From: Pseudomonadota bacterium
Lineage (GTDB): Bacteria > Pseudomonadota > Gammaproteobacteria > Burkholderiales > REEB80
Direction of reading: 5' to 3'
Length of the DNA stretch: 64,000 nucleotides
NCBI GenBank assembly: GCA_018971485.1
Contig: JAGXAQ010000002.1
Span: 1 to 64,000, forward strand
Part shown: positions 41,171 through 50,675 of the stretch, in pieces
How positions within the stretch are numbered: position 1 is the stretch's first letter
Layout: the number at the start of each line of letters is the position of its first letter
The notes under the pieces: generated by a model
Told to the model about the DNA's origin: nothing
Seen by the model: only the letters and a program-made list of their open reading frames with translations
The model's database searches: none
Translations under genes and position numbers: made by a program

Positions 41171-42571
41171 ATGGCCAAAAAACATGTACAGGATACCAAG
41201 CTGTTTGTACTGGACACAAATGTGCTTCTGCATGATCCATCAAGCCTGTTTCGTTTTGAAGAACACGATATCTATGTACCCATGATGGTACTGGAAGAAC
41301 TGGATAACCATAAAAAAGGGGTGACTGAACTTGCCCGGAATGCCCGTCAAGCAAGCCGATATCTTGATGAATTGGTCTCAGAAAACACCCGGATTGAATC
41401 CGGTATCGATCTTAAAGCCCATAGTCTTTCGCAAGCTAACGGAAAACTGTTTCTCCAGACCCAGACCTATATTGAGGATTTACCTTCTGCTTTACCAGGA
41501 AACAAGGCAGACAATGAAATACTGAATGTTGTCTTAAACCTTAAGAAAGCACAGCCTGCGCGCCAGGTCATTCTGGTGAGCAAAGATATCAACATGCGGA
41601 TCAAGGCCCGTGCCCTGGGATTTGATTCCGAAGACTACTTTAATGACAAGGTACTGGAAGATACTGACTTACTCTATACAGGCGCGACAGAACTGCCAGA
41701 AAATTTCTGGGATGTCCAGGCCAAAGATATCAAATCGTGGCAGGAAAACAGCTCTACCTTTTACCGGGTCGAAGGACCTTTATGCGCTAATTTTCTCATT
41801 AACGAATTTGTCTACCTCGAAACCGGCCCCCGACCTTTTTTTGCCCAGGTCAGACAGATTGAAGCCTCCAGTGCCGTACTCCAGATTATCAAGGATTACA
41901 GTCATGCCAGGAACAACGTATGGGGAATAACAGCACGAAACCGTGAGCAGAATTTTGCCCTGAACGTGCTCATGGATCCCAATATTGACTTTGTCACTCT
42001 GGTTGGACAGGCCGGAACCGGAAAAACCCTGCTGACTCTTGCCTCAGCACTTGCCCAGATACTTGATGAAAAAATCTATTCTGAGGTCATCATGACCCGT
42101 GCGACTATCCCTGTCGGGGAGGATATCGGATTTCTCCCCGGCTCTGAGGAAGAAAAAATGGCACCCTGGATGGGAGCCCTTGAAGACAACCTGGACGTGC
42201 TCAACCATACAGAACCCGAAGCGGGTGAATGGGGCCGTGCGGCAACCATTGACATCATTCGTTCACGCGTAAAAATAAAATCCCTCAACTTTATGAGGGG
42301 ACGCACCTTTCTCAACAAATTTCTGATTATTGATGAAGCGCAGAACCTGACACCCAAGCAAATGAAAACCCTCATCACTCGCGCAGGGCCTGGCACAAAA
42401 GTCGTCTGTCTGGGCAATATCGCCCAAATTGACACCCCATATCTGACAGAAGGCAGTTCAGGTTTAACCTATGTCGTAGACCGTTTCAAAGGATGGGAAC
42501 ATGGCGGACATGTCACTTTGATGCGTGGAGAACGCTCACGACTAGCTGATTATGCAACTGAAATCCTCTAA
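41171..42571 (+). CDS. PhoH family ATPase with N-terminal PIN domain (PhoH2/YlaK-like)
   Basis: A 466-aa fusion. Residues 10-150 are a PIN nuclease domain (LFVLDTNVLLHDPSSLFRF with its first catalytic Asp, LEELDNHKK, and NDNEI-like TADNEIL region, VLVSKDINMR). Residues about 235-460 are a PhoH P-loop domain with Walker A LVGQAGTGKTLLTLA and Walker B KFLIIDEAQNLTP. The family is linked to RNA unwinding and cleavage. ATG 41171 follows AAGGA. A strong hairpin (42583-42623) ends the unit. Confidence 0.92.
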   Translation: MAKKHVQDTKLFVLDTNVLLHDPSSLFRFEEHDIYVPMMVLEELDNHKKGVTELARNARQASRYLDELVSENTRIESGIDLKAHSLSQANGKLFLQTQTYIEDLPSALPGNKADNEILNVVLNLKKAQPARQVILVSKDINMRIKARALGFDSEDYFNDKVLEDTDLLYTGATELPENFWDVQAKDIKSWQENSSTFYRVEGPLCANFLINEFVYLETGPRPFFAQVRQIEASSAVLQIIKDYSHARNNVWGITARNREQNFALNVLMDPNIDFVTLVGQAGTGKTLLTLASALAQILDEKIYSEVIMTRATIPVGEDIGFLPGSEEEKMAPWMGALEDNLDVLNHTEPEAGEWGRAATIDIIRSRVKIKSLNFMRGRTFLNKFLIIDEAQNLTPKQMKTLITRAGPGTKVVCLGNIAQIDTPYLTEGSSGLTYVVDRFKGWEHGGHVTLMRGERSRLADYATEIL

Positions 42572-42582
42572 AATGAAGACAT

Positions 42583-42623
42583 CATTACGGAATGGAGCTT
42601 TATGCCAACTCCATCCCGTAATG
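42583..42623. terminator. Long hairpin after phoH, probable bidirectional terminator/attenuator
   Basis: CATTACGG-A-ATGGAG pairs with CTCCAT-C-CCGTAATG around a 10-nt loop, a stem of about 15 bp with one mismatch, between the convergent phoH and holD-like genes. No long T run follows on either side, so termination efficiency is uncertain. Confidence 0.5.
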
Positions 42624-42671
42624 TCCAGCCAGGTGTTTTTGCAGGCCACATCAAGGCTCATGACACTGAAA

Positions 42672-42703
42672 CCTGCCTAAAGTACTCCGACTGATAAGGC
42701 AGG
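42672..42703 (-). terminator. Second hairpin downstream of the yoaA-tsaB-rimI operon
   Basis: CCTGCCT (42672-42678) and AGGCAGG (42697-42703) form a 7-bp stem; on the minus strand it is followed by TTTCAG. It lies just after the last gene of the minus-strand operon. A weak T tract makes the call tentative. Confidence 0.35.
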
Positions 42704-42710
42704 AACACAC

Positions 42711-43175
42711 TCAAACGACAGAAGAACATCCCTTCAGACCTTCTTTTATCCTGATCCAGTCATGCCATGCTTTTACCTTATATTCAGGATGATGAAGCAG
42801 ATACCCCAGTGCATAACTTGACTGCCTTGGAATCGACCCACACCTGGAAAAAATTTCATCCGGCAGAGGATCCTCACCCTGAGTCAAAACCAGAATAAGC
42901 CGGACATGCTGCAACGGCATGTACTGTAACTCTTCTCCCGAATCACCTAAGTCAAACTCCAGCAAGTCAACTTCCTTACCTAGCTCCAGACCAACCGCCA
43001 TTAGAATGGCATGAAGCAGGCTACTTGCGTCATGGTCAAGCTTTGAGGTCAGAATAAAACACGGAGCATGGCCTGATCCAGTCAAATTAAAGCGAACAAA
43101 CGGTGAGCAGATCCCTTTTTCTCGCCGTTTCCATAAAGGCAGCAAACCAAGTTCCCTGAAAACAAGCTCTCTCAT
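42711..43175 (-). CDS. Hypothetical protein resembling DNA polymerase III psi subunit (HolD-like)
   Basis: A 154-aa protein not recognised by strong motif. Its pattern fits HolD. An N-terminal RELGLLPLWKRRE resembles the QQLGITQWSLRRP peptide of E. coli psi, the part that contacts chi. A central VDLLEFDLGDSGEELQYMP aligns with the alpha/beta core. The end, YALGYLLHHPEYKVKAWHDW, resembles the psi C-terminal LRANPTARAALWQQI region. In E. coli holD also neighbours rimI. Its start overlaps the rimI stop (ATGA). The similarity is judged by eye and is weak; the alternative is an unrelated small protein of the operon. Confidence 0.45.
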   Translation of the reverse strand: MRELVFRELGLLPLWKRREKGICSPFVRFNLTGSGHAPCFILTSKLDHDASSLLHAILMAVGLELGKEVDLLEFDLGDSGEELQYMPLQHVRLILVLTQGEDPLPDEIFSRCGSIPRQSSYALGYLLHHPEYKVKAWHDWIRIKEGLKGCSSVV

Positions 43176-43624
43176 AAATCCAGTCCCATCACAAGAGCAT
43201 TTTCCCGACCAGACACCATCATAGGATAATAATTACGTCTAACATGAATCCTGTAAAACCCTGCACGCTCATATAACCTGATAGCTTTAAGATTGGATAC
43301 CCTTACTTCCAGAAGCATCAGACGCTTTCCCGTTGACCTTGCCTCCTGAACCGCATAATCCAGAAGCATCCGGCCAACCCCTTGGCCCTGCATTGTCAAG
43401 CTTACTGCCAGGTTAAGCAAATGAGATTCATCCAGCACATCCATCATGACACTATAACCGGCCAGTCTCCCATCCTGAAGGGCTATGCGGGAACTGTAAC
43501 CCGATTTAAAGCAGTCCAGAAAATGTCCGGATGTCCAAGGATGGCTATAGACCTCATTTTCTATTTGAAGGACCTCCTTCAAATCTGAAGAACACATCGC
43601 TCTGAAAACGGGTAGGGAAGACAT
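43172..43624 (-). CDS. rimI: Ribosomal protein S18 alanine N-acetyltransferase RimI
   Basis: GNAT enzyme (150 aa) that acetylates the N terminus of protein S18. Acetyl-CoA site LTMQGQGVGRMLLDYAVQEA (about residues 74-93), family signature EVRVSNLKAIRLYERAGFYR, and an N-terminal IENEVYSHPW typical of RimI. The start overlaps the tsaB stop as TAATG. tsaB-rimI adjacency is widespread. Confidence 0.92.
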   Translation of the reverse strand: MSSLPVFRAMCSSDLKEVLQIENEVYSHPWTSGHFLDCFKSGYSSRIALQDGRLAGYSVMMDVLDESHLLNLAVSLTMQGQGVGRMLLDYAVQEARSTGKRLMLLEVRVSNLKAIRLYERAGFYRIHVRRNYYPMMVSGRENALVMGLDL

Positions 43625-44301
43625 TAACGTTTGGAACGCTCTGACATTTTCAAGGCCACCTTGTTCCTGATATAGACAGGTGCTGCATCAGCTGCATCCA
43701 CCTGTTCATTCCGCATAAACTGTTCCCGGCCCAGCAACAACACTTCACGTGCATGAGGATATTCACCTGCCCGGATTGAAATCAGCTGGGGGCCATACAT
43801 TTCAGTCACTTCCGGGTAATGATCAAATCCATTGCCAATAGCCACCCAACCATTCCCTGATAAAGCTGGCACGGACTGTGGTGCATAAACGCCAGGACCC
43901 AGCCCTACTTTCCAGATACCGTTAATCCGCTCATAGGCACCAAGATAAATCTCTCCCATCCTTGCATCAATAGCAGCCACAACTTTTTGCACACCGGCTA
44001 ATTCAGCCAGCGCAAGCAGGGTTGATACCGGGGCTACCTTAAGACCCATCCCCAGAGCCAAGCCCTGAGCCATACCACAGGCTATCCGAAGGCCAGTAAA
44101 AGAGCCTGGGCCAGAACCAAAACAGATCCCGTCCATATCCTGCAAATCCAAGCCGGCCTCAACCAGGGTTTGGTTAATCATGGGCATCAATCGAAGTGAA
44201 TGGTTCTGTCCTGCCATCTCCTGATTAAAATAAACCAGTTCACCTACACCTACCGCAACAGACAATTGTTCAGTTGAGGAATCAAACGCCAGAAATTTCA
44301 A
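43624..44301 (-). CDS. tsaB: tRNA threonylcarbamoyladenosine biosynthesis protein TsaB
   Basis: Partner of TsaD in forming t6A37 of ANN-decoding tRNAs. The start is taken as TTG 44301, because GGAGG stands just before it and it yields the canonical MKFLAFDSSTEQLSVAV. The frame's upstream ATGs lie inside the helicase gene and lack support. From there 225 aa, with GQNHSLRLMPMINQTL and FGSGPGSFTGLRIACGMAQGL, the hallmark of the family. It overlaps the helicase stop by 20 bases. Confidence 0.93.
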   Translation of the reverse strand: MKFLAFDSSTEQLSVAVGVGELVYFNQEMAGQNHSLRLMPMINQTLVEAGLDLQDMDGICFGSGPGSFTGLRIACGMAQGLALGMGLKVAPVSTLLALAELAGVQKVVAAIDARMGEIYLGAYERINGIWKVGLGPGVYAPQSVPALSGNGWVAIGNGFDHYPEVTEMYGPQLISIRAGEYPHAREVLLLGREQFMRNEQVDAADAAPVYIRNKVALKMSERSKR

Positions 44302-46249
44302 TATGCCCTCCAAACCCGGAATAGAAATCCACCACTTCATCAAGATGGCGACTGCGTGTCATAGGCGGCAGGCTGCGCCAGATACGTTTGCCATATGATT
44401 TTTCAACAATCCTTGGATCACAGATCATCAACACACCCCGGTCTGAGACATCGCGTATAAGACGTCCGGCTCCCTGCTTCAAGGTCAATATAGCCTGAGG
44501 CAGCTGATAAACCATAAAGGCATTTTTTCCCTGTAGCCTCAAATCATCCATTCTGGCCGACAAAACAGGATCATCTGGCGGTTCAAATGGCAGCTTGTCA
44601 ATAATGACCAAAGACAATGCTTCACCCCTGACATCAACTCCCTCCCAAAAGCTCTGGCTTGCAAGCAGGACAGCATTGCCAAGATGCCTGAATTCTTCGA
44701 GAAGGAGGCTTTTTGGGTTCTCTCCTTGCATCAGGAGTGGAAAGCTGATGTTGTTCTGGAGGAAAATCTCGCGAAGGTATTCCTGGGCCTCACGCATGGC
44801 CCGCAAACTCGTAAAAAGAAAAAAGGTCTTCCCACCTGCGGCCTGAATGACCGGCAGGGCGGCGTTAACCACCTGCCGGGTATATCCTGCCGCTCTCGGA
44901 TCCGGCAAACCCCGAGGAACATAGAGCATGGCCTGACTCGTATAATCAAAAGGACTTTCCCACCTTAATGTCTTGGCATCCAGCAGGCCCATTTGCTCCT
45001 GATAATGCGTAAAATCTTCCTCAACTGCAAGGGTTGCAGAGGTAAAAATCCAGGAACGAGAATTTGATTCTATTTTCTGGCCAAAATAACCGGCAATGGA
45101 AAGCGGAGTGGCATGAAGCTGAAGCGACTTCCCGAAAACCTCCATCCAGCGTATCCAGCTGTCTTCAACCGATTCAGTCCAGCCATCCAGCAGATCCAGC
45201 AAAGCTTCTGCCCGCTCCAAACAGTTATGCAGACCTGTTGATCGTTCCTCGTGGAGCTGCAAAACCTGTCTTGTCTCTTCAAGACACAGCTGAAGTTTCA
45301 TTAATGCCCCATCAAACCCTTCCAGTTTTTTCGCCTGGTTAAAAGATAGGCGCAGACTCTCCTCAGGCAACACCAGCCGCAGATCACGGGCAGCATGCTC
45401 CAGTGCATCTGCAGTCTGTGGAAGGGATTTGGAATCTTTTGCCGAAGTCCTGGCTTCAACCAGCAGATCCTGGGCAAACTGCACCAACTGGCTTGTACCC
45501 AATGACTGTCCAAAAAAAACAGATGCAATCTGTGGCAGCTGATGGGCTTCATCAAAAATGACTGTCGTACTCGCAGGCAGGATTTCAGCTACACCTTCAT
45601 CCTTGAGCATTAAATCCGCAAAAAAAAGATGATGGTTCACAATTACGATATCAGCAGCCTGGGCTTTGCGCCTTGCCTCTAGAACGAAACAGGACTTGTG
45701 ATGGGGGCAGTTCTGGCCCAGGCAATTATCACGGGTGGAGGTCACCTGCATCCAGACAGAAGCATCTTCGGGCACATCAGTCAATTCACTTTTATCCCCC
45801 GTATCTGTCACCTGGGCAAACCGGTCAATCAATCCCAGCCAGATCACCTCTTCCCTTGAGGAAAATCGACCCTGATCCTTGGCCCGCTCCAGATAATAAT
45901 GACAGACATAATTGGCCCGACCCTTAAGCAGGCTTACCGTAACGGATACATTCAATGCACGTCGAACCTGTGGAACATCCCGATAAAAAAGCTGATCCTG
46001 CAACGTCTTGGTTCCAGTGGAAATCACCGTCTTTCCCCCGGCTAACAGTGCGGGCACAAGATATGCGTAGGTTTTCCCGGTTCCGGTTCCAGCCTCGGCG
46101 ATCAGAATGTCATGTTTCTCAATAGCCCGTAAAATGGCCCGGGCCATCTCCTGCTGCTGGGGGCGAACACGAAATCTCCCCGTAACCTGAGCCAGGGGGC
46201 CGCCTTCAGAAAATATTTCATCTAGGGTCAACATCTGATCTTCATTCAT
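44282..46249 (-). CDS. ATP-dependent DNA helicase, DinG/YoaA family
   Basis: An XPD-like superfamily 2 helicase (655 aa). Walker A IAEAGTGTGKTYAYLVPALL (about residues 50-69). Four cysteines that could hold a 4Fe-4S cluster: one in NYVCHYY, then CLGQNCPHHKSC. DEAH box VIFDEAHQLP, and the C-terminal motif VI GAGRLIRDVSDRG. Its place directly before tsaB matches yoaA in E. coli, so YoaA is more likely than DinG. YoaA is known to bind the chi (HolC) subunit of DNA polymerase III. The gene heads a four-gene minus-strand unit. Confidence 0.93.
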   Translation of the reverse strand: MNEDQMLTLDEIFSEGGPLAQVTGRFRVRPQQQEMARAILRAIEKHDILIAEAGTGTGKTYAYLVPALLAGGKTVISTGTKTLQDQLFYRDVPQVRRALNVSVTVSLLKGRANYVCHYYLERAKDQGRFSSREEVIWLGLIDRFAQVTDTGDKSELTDVPEDASVWMQVTSTRDNCLGQNCPHHKSCFVLEARRKAQAADIVIVNHHLFFADLMLKDEGVAEILPASTTVIFDEAHQLPQIASVFFGQSLGTSQLVQFAQDLLVEARTSAKDSKSLPQTADALEHAARDLRLVLPEESLRLSFNQAKKLEGFDGALMKLQLCLEETRQVLQLHEERSTGLHNCLERAEALLDLLDGWTESVEDSWIRWMEVFGKSLQLHATPLSIAGYFGQKIESNSRSWIFTSATLAVEEDFTHYQEQMGLLDAKTLRWESPFDYTSQAMLYVPRGLPDPRAAGYTRQVVNAALPVIQAAGGKTFFLFTSLRAMREAQEYLREIFLQNNISFPLLMQGENPKSLLLEEFRHLGNAVLLASQSFWEGVDVRGEALSLVIIDKLPFEPPDDPVLSARMDDLRLQGKNAFMVYQLPQAILTLKQGAGRLIRDVSDRGVLMICDPRIVEKSYGKRIWRSLPPMTRSRHLDEVVDFYSGFGGHIEISGV

Positions 46250-46381
46250 TGAATCAGTGAGATTATAGCAGAAAGCGGAGCCAGTCCCTGCCTGGAACAG
46301 TTGCGGCCTGGATAGCGATAGGGTAAATTATGCCCATTGAACTCACAGGTACGTTCCTCACAATTTGAATAACAGATCACT

Positions 46382-46915
46382 ATGAAACCGGGGATTTTTC
46401 AATTAATCATGGCTACCATCCTGGCCACGACGGTGACTTGTGTTTACGCTGACACAAGTCACCCCGCGCCTGAAGGATCCCATAAAAACGCCTATTTTAC
46501 CCAGGCAGAAGCTGCAACCGATCTTATCAACTATGCCCTTTCCCTGGTTGGCGTTCATTACCGGTTTGGTGGCGACAGGCCTGCAACGGGCCTAGACTGC
46601 AGTGGCCTGGTAAAAGTCGTATTCCATCATGTCGACAACATCCTGCTTCCGCATAATGCCAGGCTGTTAAGCCATGAAGGAGAACCGGTCAACATCCATC
46701 AGTTACGTCCAGGAGATCTCCTGTTTTTTCACATGATACGTCACGCAATCAATCATGTGGGAATTTACATTGGCCATAATCAGTTTATTCACGCACCCGG
46801 GATAGGTCAGCCCGTTCAGGTAGCCAGCTTGCATAACAGTTTCTGGATGAGGCATTTTGGTGGAGCCCGCCGCATTCTGGATACAGCTTCCATCAATAAC
46901 GACAAACTACGCTAG
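46382..46915 (+). CDS. NlpC/P60 family cell-wall hydrolase
   Basis: A 177-aa secreted peptidase of the C40 family that would cut peptidoglycan stem peptides. Signal peptide at residues 1-23 (IFQLIMATILATTVTCVYA). Catalytic Cys in GLDCSGLVKVVF (about 73), followed by the His in NHVGIYIGHNQFIHAPG. No binding domain (SH3b or LysM) is fused. Its substrate specificity is not predictable. The gene is divergent from the helicase gene. Confidence 0.92.
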   Translation: MKPGIFQLIMATILATTVTCVYADTSHPAPEGSHKNAYFTQAEAATDLINYALSLVGVHYRFGGDRPATGLDCSGLVKVVFHHVDNILLPHNARLLSHEGEPVNIHQLRPGDLLFFHMIRHAINHVGIYIGHNQFIHAPGIGQPVQVASLHNSFWMRHFGGARRILDTASINNDKLR

Positions 46916-47099
46916 ATTCGTTTCTCCCCCTGTCATCAATACTGCGTAAATCGAAGTATTTTCTTAAAATATCATTCTTGCCGACAGTCGGGAGTGCTCG
47001 CTCAGCCCGGCCTTTTCCGACTCTAATCCCATTTCCCTCCTGTCTTGGCATTAATGGTCCTGCCGGGGGCACCCAAAACTCGCCGCCTGAATCATAAAA

Positions 47100-49679
47100 T
47101 TAACGCAGTTTAAAAACCAGCTGATGTCCTTCAAGGGCTACACCAATTGTCTGGCCTGGCCCAAAATGTCCGGAAAGAATTTCCTTGGCCAGCGGATTTT
47201 CAAGTGCAGTCTGAATCGAGCGCTTCAAAGGCCGTGCGCCATATACCGGATCAAAACCCGACCGGGCCAGCCAGTCAAGGACTGCCTCATCAATCTCAAG
47301 ATGAATATCCATCTTATGCAGCCTGGATTCCAGGGAACGAAGCTGGATACGGGCAATCAAACGAATCTGTGCAGATCCCAATGAATGAAAAACAACCACC
47401 TCATCAATCCGGTTAATAAATTCCGGACGAAAATACTGTTTTACATCCTCCATCACAGCCGCTTTCATTACTGCATAGGATTCATCTGCCATGGACTGGA
47501 TATTCTGGGAACCCAGATTTGACGTCATGACTATAACTGTATTCCTGAAATCAACCGTTCTTCCCTGACCATCCGTCATTCGTCCATCATCAAGGACCTG
47601 CAGCAAAACGTTAAACACATCAGGATGCGCTTTTTCCACCTCATCCAGCAAAATAACCGAATAAGGTTTTCGACGAACCGCTTCCGTCAGGTATCCACCT
47701 TCCTCATACCCAACATACCCGGGAGGGGCCCCAATTAGACGAGCGACAGAGTGTTTTTCCATAAATTCCGTCATGTCAATACGAATCAGATGTTCCTCAG
47801 AGTCAAACAGGAAGCTCGCCAAAGTCTTGCACAGCTCGGTCTTGCCTACTCCAGTTGGCCCAAGAAACAGGAATGATCCATATGGTCGATTGGGATCAGA
47901 AAGGCCGGCACGGGAGCGTCGAATGGCATCTGAAACAAGGCTTACCGCTTCATCCTGCCCAACAACCCGTTCATGCAGGGCAGCTTCCATCTGCATCAGC
48001 TTGTCCCGTTCACCTTCCATCATTTTGGAAACCGGAATTCCAGTCGCACGGGAAACAACTTCAGCAATTTCTTCAGCGCCTACTTCCGTTCGAAGAAGCT
48101 TATGCACCGGTTTCTCGCTGATGGCCGAATCGGCTGTTTTCAGCTGGGCCTCAAGCTCGGGAATCCGGCCATACTGCAATTCAGAAACCTTTTGCCAATC
48201 GCCTTTTCTTCGTGCAGCATCCATGTCAACCCGAACCTTCTCCAATTCTTCCTTGATATGCTGACTACCCTGAACCTGGGCTTTTTCAGCCTTCCAGATT
48301 TCCTCAAGATCAGCATATTCACGACTTAAGTTTTCAATCTCATCATTAATGAGAGCCAGGCGCTTAAGACTTGCTTCATCCTTTTCCTTTTTAACTGCTT
48401 CCCGTTCAATCTTAAGCTGAATCAGTCTCCGGTCAAGCCTGTCCATAACCTCAGGCTTGGAATCTATCTCCATCCTGATTCTGGAAGCAGCCTCATCAAT
48501 CAGATCAATGGCCTTGTCAGGCAAGAACCGGTCCGTGATATATCGATGCGACAGTTCAGCTGCAGCCACAATCGCGGGATCCGTTATGCTCACACCATGA
48601 TGAACCTCATACTTTTCCTGTAGCCCACGCAATATGGCAATCGTATCCTCTACAGTAGGTTCATTGACCAGCACTTTCTGGAAACGACGCTCAAGTGCTG
48701 CATCCTTTTCAATATATTTCCGGTATTCATCAAGTGTAGTCGCTCCTATACAATGCAACTCCCCTCGGGCAAGGGCAGGTTTGAGCATATTCCCTGCATC
48801 CATCGCTCCTTCGGCCTTGCCGGCACCAACCAGCGTATGGATTTCATCAATGAAAAGAATTACCTGGCCCTGGGCACGGGCAATTTCCTTAAGGACAGAC
48901 TTAAGCCGTTCCTCAAAATCTCCCCGGTATTTTGCACCGGCAAGTAACGCAGCCAAATCCAGAACAAGCAACGACTTGTTTCGCAGGGTTTCAGGAACCT
49001 CATTATTGATGATACGCTGGGCAAGTCCTTCTACAATCGCCGTTTTCCCTACGCCAGGCTCACCAATAAGCACCGGGTTATTCTTGGTTCGCCTTTGGAG
49101 CACCTGAATGGCCCGCCGGATTTCATCATCACGGCCAATCACGGGATCCAGTTTTCCTTCACGGGCCCGTTCGGTCAGATCCAGGGTATATTTGCGCAAG
49201 GCTTCACGACTTGATTCGGCTTCGGCATTCTGCACGGTTTCCCCCCCCCTGACCTGATTAATTGCCGCTTCAACAGCCTTGGCAGTAGCTCCCATCTTCT
49301 TAAGAAGACGGCCAGCCTCGCCTTTATCTTCAAGCAGCGCCAACAAGAAAAGCTCTGATGAAACATACTCATCGTGACGTTTCTGTGCTTCTTTTTCAGT
49401 CAGGTTCAGCAGGCTGGCCAGCTCACGGGACAAAGAGACCTCTCCTCCTTGCCCACTAACCTTGGGCATACCATTCAGAACCTGATTCAAAGCATCACGC
49501 AATCCTTGAATATTTATTCCAGCTCGTCCCAGTATTGATCGGGCCACTCCCTCCTTCTGTTCCAGCATGACACTCAGGACATGCTGGGGCTCGATATAAG
49601 CATGATCAAGGCTCAAAGCAAGGCTTTGTGCATCACCTAACGTTTCTTGAAAACGGGTTGTCAAACGATCCATGCGCAT
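47100..49679 (-). CDS. clpB: Chaperone disaggregase ClpB
   Basis: Hexameric AAA+ unfoldase that works with DnaK to rescue aggregates, about 859 aa. The N-terminal double Clp_N repeat is at residues 3-145. NBD1 has Walker [16 protein letters not shown] and [10 protein letters not shown]. The coiled-coil M domain runs about 405-525 and distinguishes it from ClpA. NBD2 has [15 protein letters not shown] and [12 protein letters not shown]. There is no ClpP-binding loop. ATG 49679 is used; another ATG two codons later is possible. A sigma32-like promoter lies upstream. Confidence 0.96.
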   Translation of the reverse strand: MRMDRLTTRFQETLGDAQSLALSLDHAYIEPQHVLSVMLEQKEGVARSILGRAGINIQGLRDALNQVLNGMPKVSGQGGEVSLSRELASLLNLTEKEAQKRHDEYVSSELFLLALLEDKGEAGRLLKKMGATAKAVEAAINQVRGGETVQNAEAESSREALRKYTLDLTERAREGKLDPVIGRDDEIRRAIQVLQRRTKNNPVLIGEPGVGKTAIVEGLAQRIINNEVPETLRNKSLLVLDLAALLAGAKYRGDFEERLKSVLKEIARAQGQVILFIDEIHTLVGAGKAEGAMDAGNMLKPALARGELHCIGATTLDEYRKYIEKDAALERRFQKVLVNEPTVEDTIAILRGLQEKYEVHHGVSITDPAIVAAAELSHRYITDRFLPDKAIDLIDEAASRIRMEIDSKPEVMDRLDRRLIQLKIEREAVKKEKDEASLKRLALINDEIENLSREYADLEEIWKAEKAQVQGSQHIKEELEKVRVDMDAARRKGDWQKVSELQYGRIPELEAQLKTADSAISEKPVHKLLRTEVGAEEIAEVVSRATGIPVSKMMEGERDKLMQMEAALHERVVGQDEAVSLVSDAIRRSRAGLSDPNRPYGSFLFLGPTGVGKTELCKTLASFLFDSEEHLIRIDMTEFMEKHSVARLIGAPPGYVGYEEGGYLTEAVRRKPYSVILLDEVEKAHPDVFNVLLQVLDDGRMTDGQGRTVDFRNTVIVMTSNLGSQNIQSMADESYAVMKAAVMEDVKQYFRPEFINRIDEVVVFHSLGSAQIRLIARIQLRSLESRLHKMDIHLEIDEAVLDWLARSGFDPVYGARPLKRSIQTALENPLAKEILSGHFGPGQTIGVALEGHQLVFKLR

Positions 49680-49714
49680 CACTCTATCCTTGTCTCAAAT
49701 GGTTCACTTTCAGG

Positions 49715-49743
49715 AAAATGGGGGGGATCCTACTCAAAATCAA
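49715..49743 (-). promoter_or_regulatory. Sigma32-like heat-shock promoter of clpB
   Basis: The minus strand has TTGATT (49738-49743) and CCCCATTTT (49715-49723), close to the sigma32 -10 consensus CCCCATNT. The spacing of about 14 nt is right for sigma32. A second CTTGAA further upstream (about 49780) may take part. The start would fall about 25-30 nt before the clpB ATG. Recognition by sigma32 is inferred. Confidence 0.5.
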
Positions 49744-49796
49744 CTGCTGGTCTACAATAAAGGGACCTGATAGGATCGCGCTTCAAGGAGACTGAC

Positions 49797-50675
49797 ATGT
49801 TAGATGAGCTACTCGAAGAAGTGCAGCGCAACGTTAGGGCAGCCTTAGCAGAAGATATCGGGTCAGGAGATGCCACAGCCCGTCTGATCCCCCCCAAAAA
49901 AACGGGAACTGCCATCATACGGACCCGGCAAAAAGCCATTCTTTGCGGGACTGGGTGGGCCCAAGCCTGTTTTAGGCAGGTTAACCAGGACTGCAATATG
50001 CACTGGCTTGCGGCAGACGGAGATGAAATTGAGGCCGGATCCATATTATGCCGCATCCAGGGTCCGCTACGTGATCTCTTAACCGCAGAACGGACCGCCA
50101 TCAATTTTCTGCAGACCCTGTCAGCAACATCAACCCGTACCCGCCAGTATGTCGATGCGATCAAAGGGACACCAGCTCAAATTTATGATACGCGAAAAAC
50201 ACTTCCAGGGCTGCGCCTGGCCCAGAAATATGCTGTCAGGATTGGGGGAGGAAACAATCAAAGAATCGGACTCTACGATGCCATTCTCATCAAGGAAAAC
50301 CACATTTCAGCTGCGGGTGGCATTCAGGAGGCCCTGGCTCAAGCAGGCCGCTTTCCCTATCCAGTCCAAATAGAGGTTGAAACATTAAGCCAGATGGAGG
50401 AAGCCTTAAGGCACGGGGCCCAATCCATCCTGCTCGACAACTTTACGCTCCAGCAACTCCATGATGCCGTACGATTAAACCAGCATCAGGCTATCCTTGA
50501 GGCCTCTGGTGGGGTGAACCTCGATACTGTACGACAGATTGCCCTGACCGGTGTCGACCGTATCTCTGTCGGCCAGTTAACCAAGGATATCGGCGCTATC
50601 GATCTATCCATGAGGCTGGAAACGAGCCAGGCCGATTCAGCTTTCTTCGACATCAGTCCATATTCGAAAGGATGA
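49797..50675 (+). CDS. nadC: Nicotinate-nucleotide pyrophosphorylase (quinolinate phosphoribosyltransferase)
   Basis: Converts quinolinate and PRPP to nicotinate mononucleotide in NAD synthesis, 292 aa. Visible are ALAEDIGSGDATARLI at the start, the active-site TERTAINFLQTLSATST, DTRKTLPGLR and KYAVRIGGGNNQRIGLYDAI with the key Arg/Lys, and the C-terminal LEASGGVNLDTVRQIALTGV. AAGGAG precedes the ATG. It overlaps the 3' end of thrC by 23 bases (convergent). Confidence 0.96.
   Translation: MLDELLEEVQRNVRAALAEDIGSGDATARLIPPKKTGTAIIRTRQKAILCGTGWAQACFRQVNQDCNMHWLAADGDEIEAGSILCRIQGPLRDLLTAERTAINFLQTLSATSTRTRQYVDAIKGTPAQIYDTRKTLPGLRLAQKYAVRIGGGNNQRIGLYDAILIKENHISAAGGIQEALAQAGRFPYPVQIEVETLSQMEEALRHGAQSILLDNFTLQQLHDAVRLNQHQAILEASGGVNLDTVRQIALTGVDRISVGQLTKDIGAIDLSMRLETSQADSAFFDISPYSKG

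Noticed and set aside
46935-47060. Possible terminator hairpin downstream of clpB (AGTCGG...CCGACT).
   Set aside because: Only six base pairs with a long loop and no T run; not convincing.
47773-48264. 163-codon plus-strand frame inside clpB.
   Set aside because: Antisense shadow of a strongly conserved gene; composition is serine/arginine rich as expected of such shadows.
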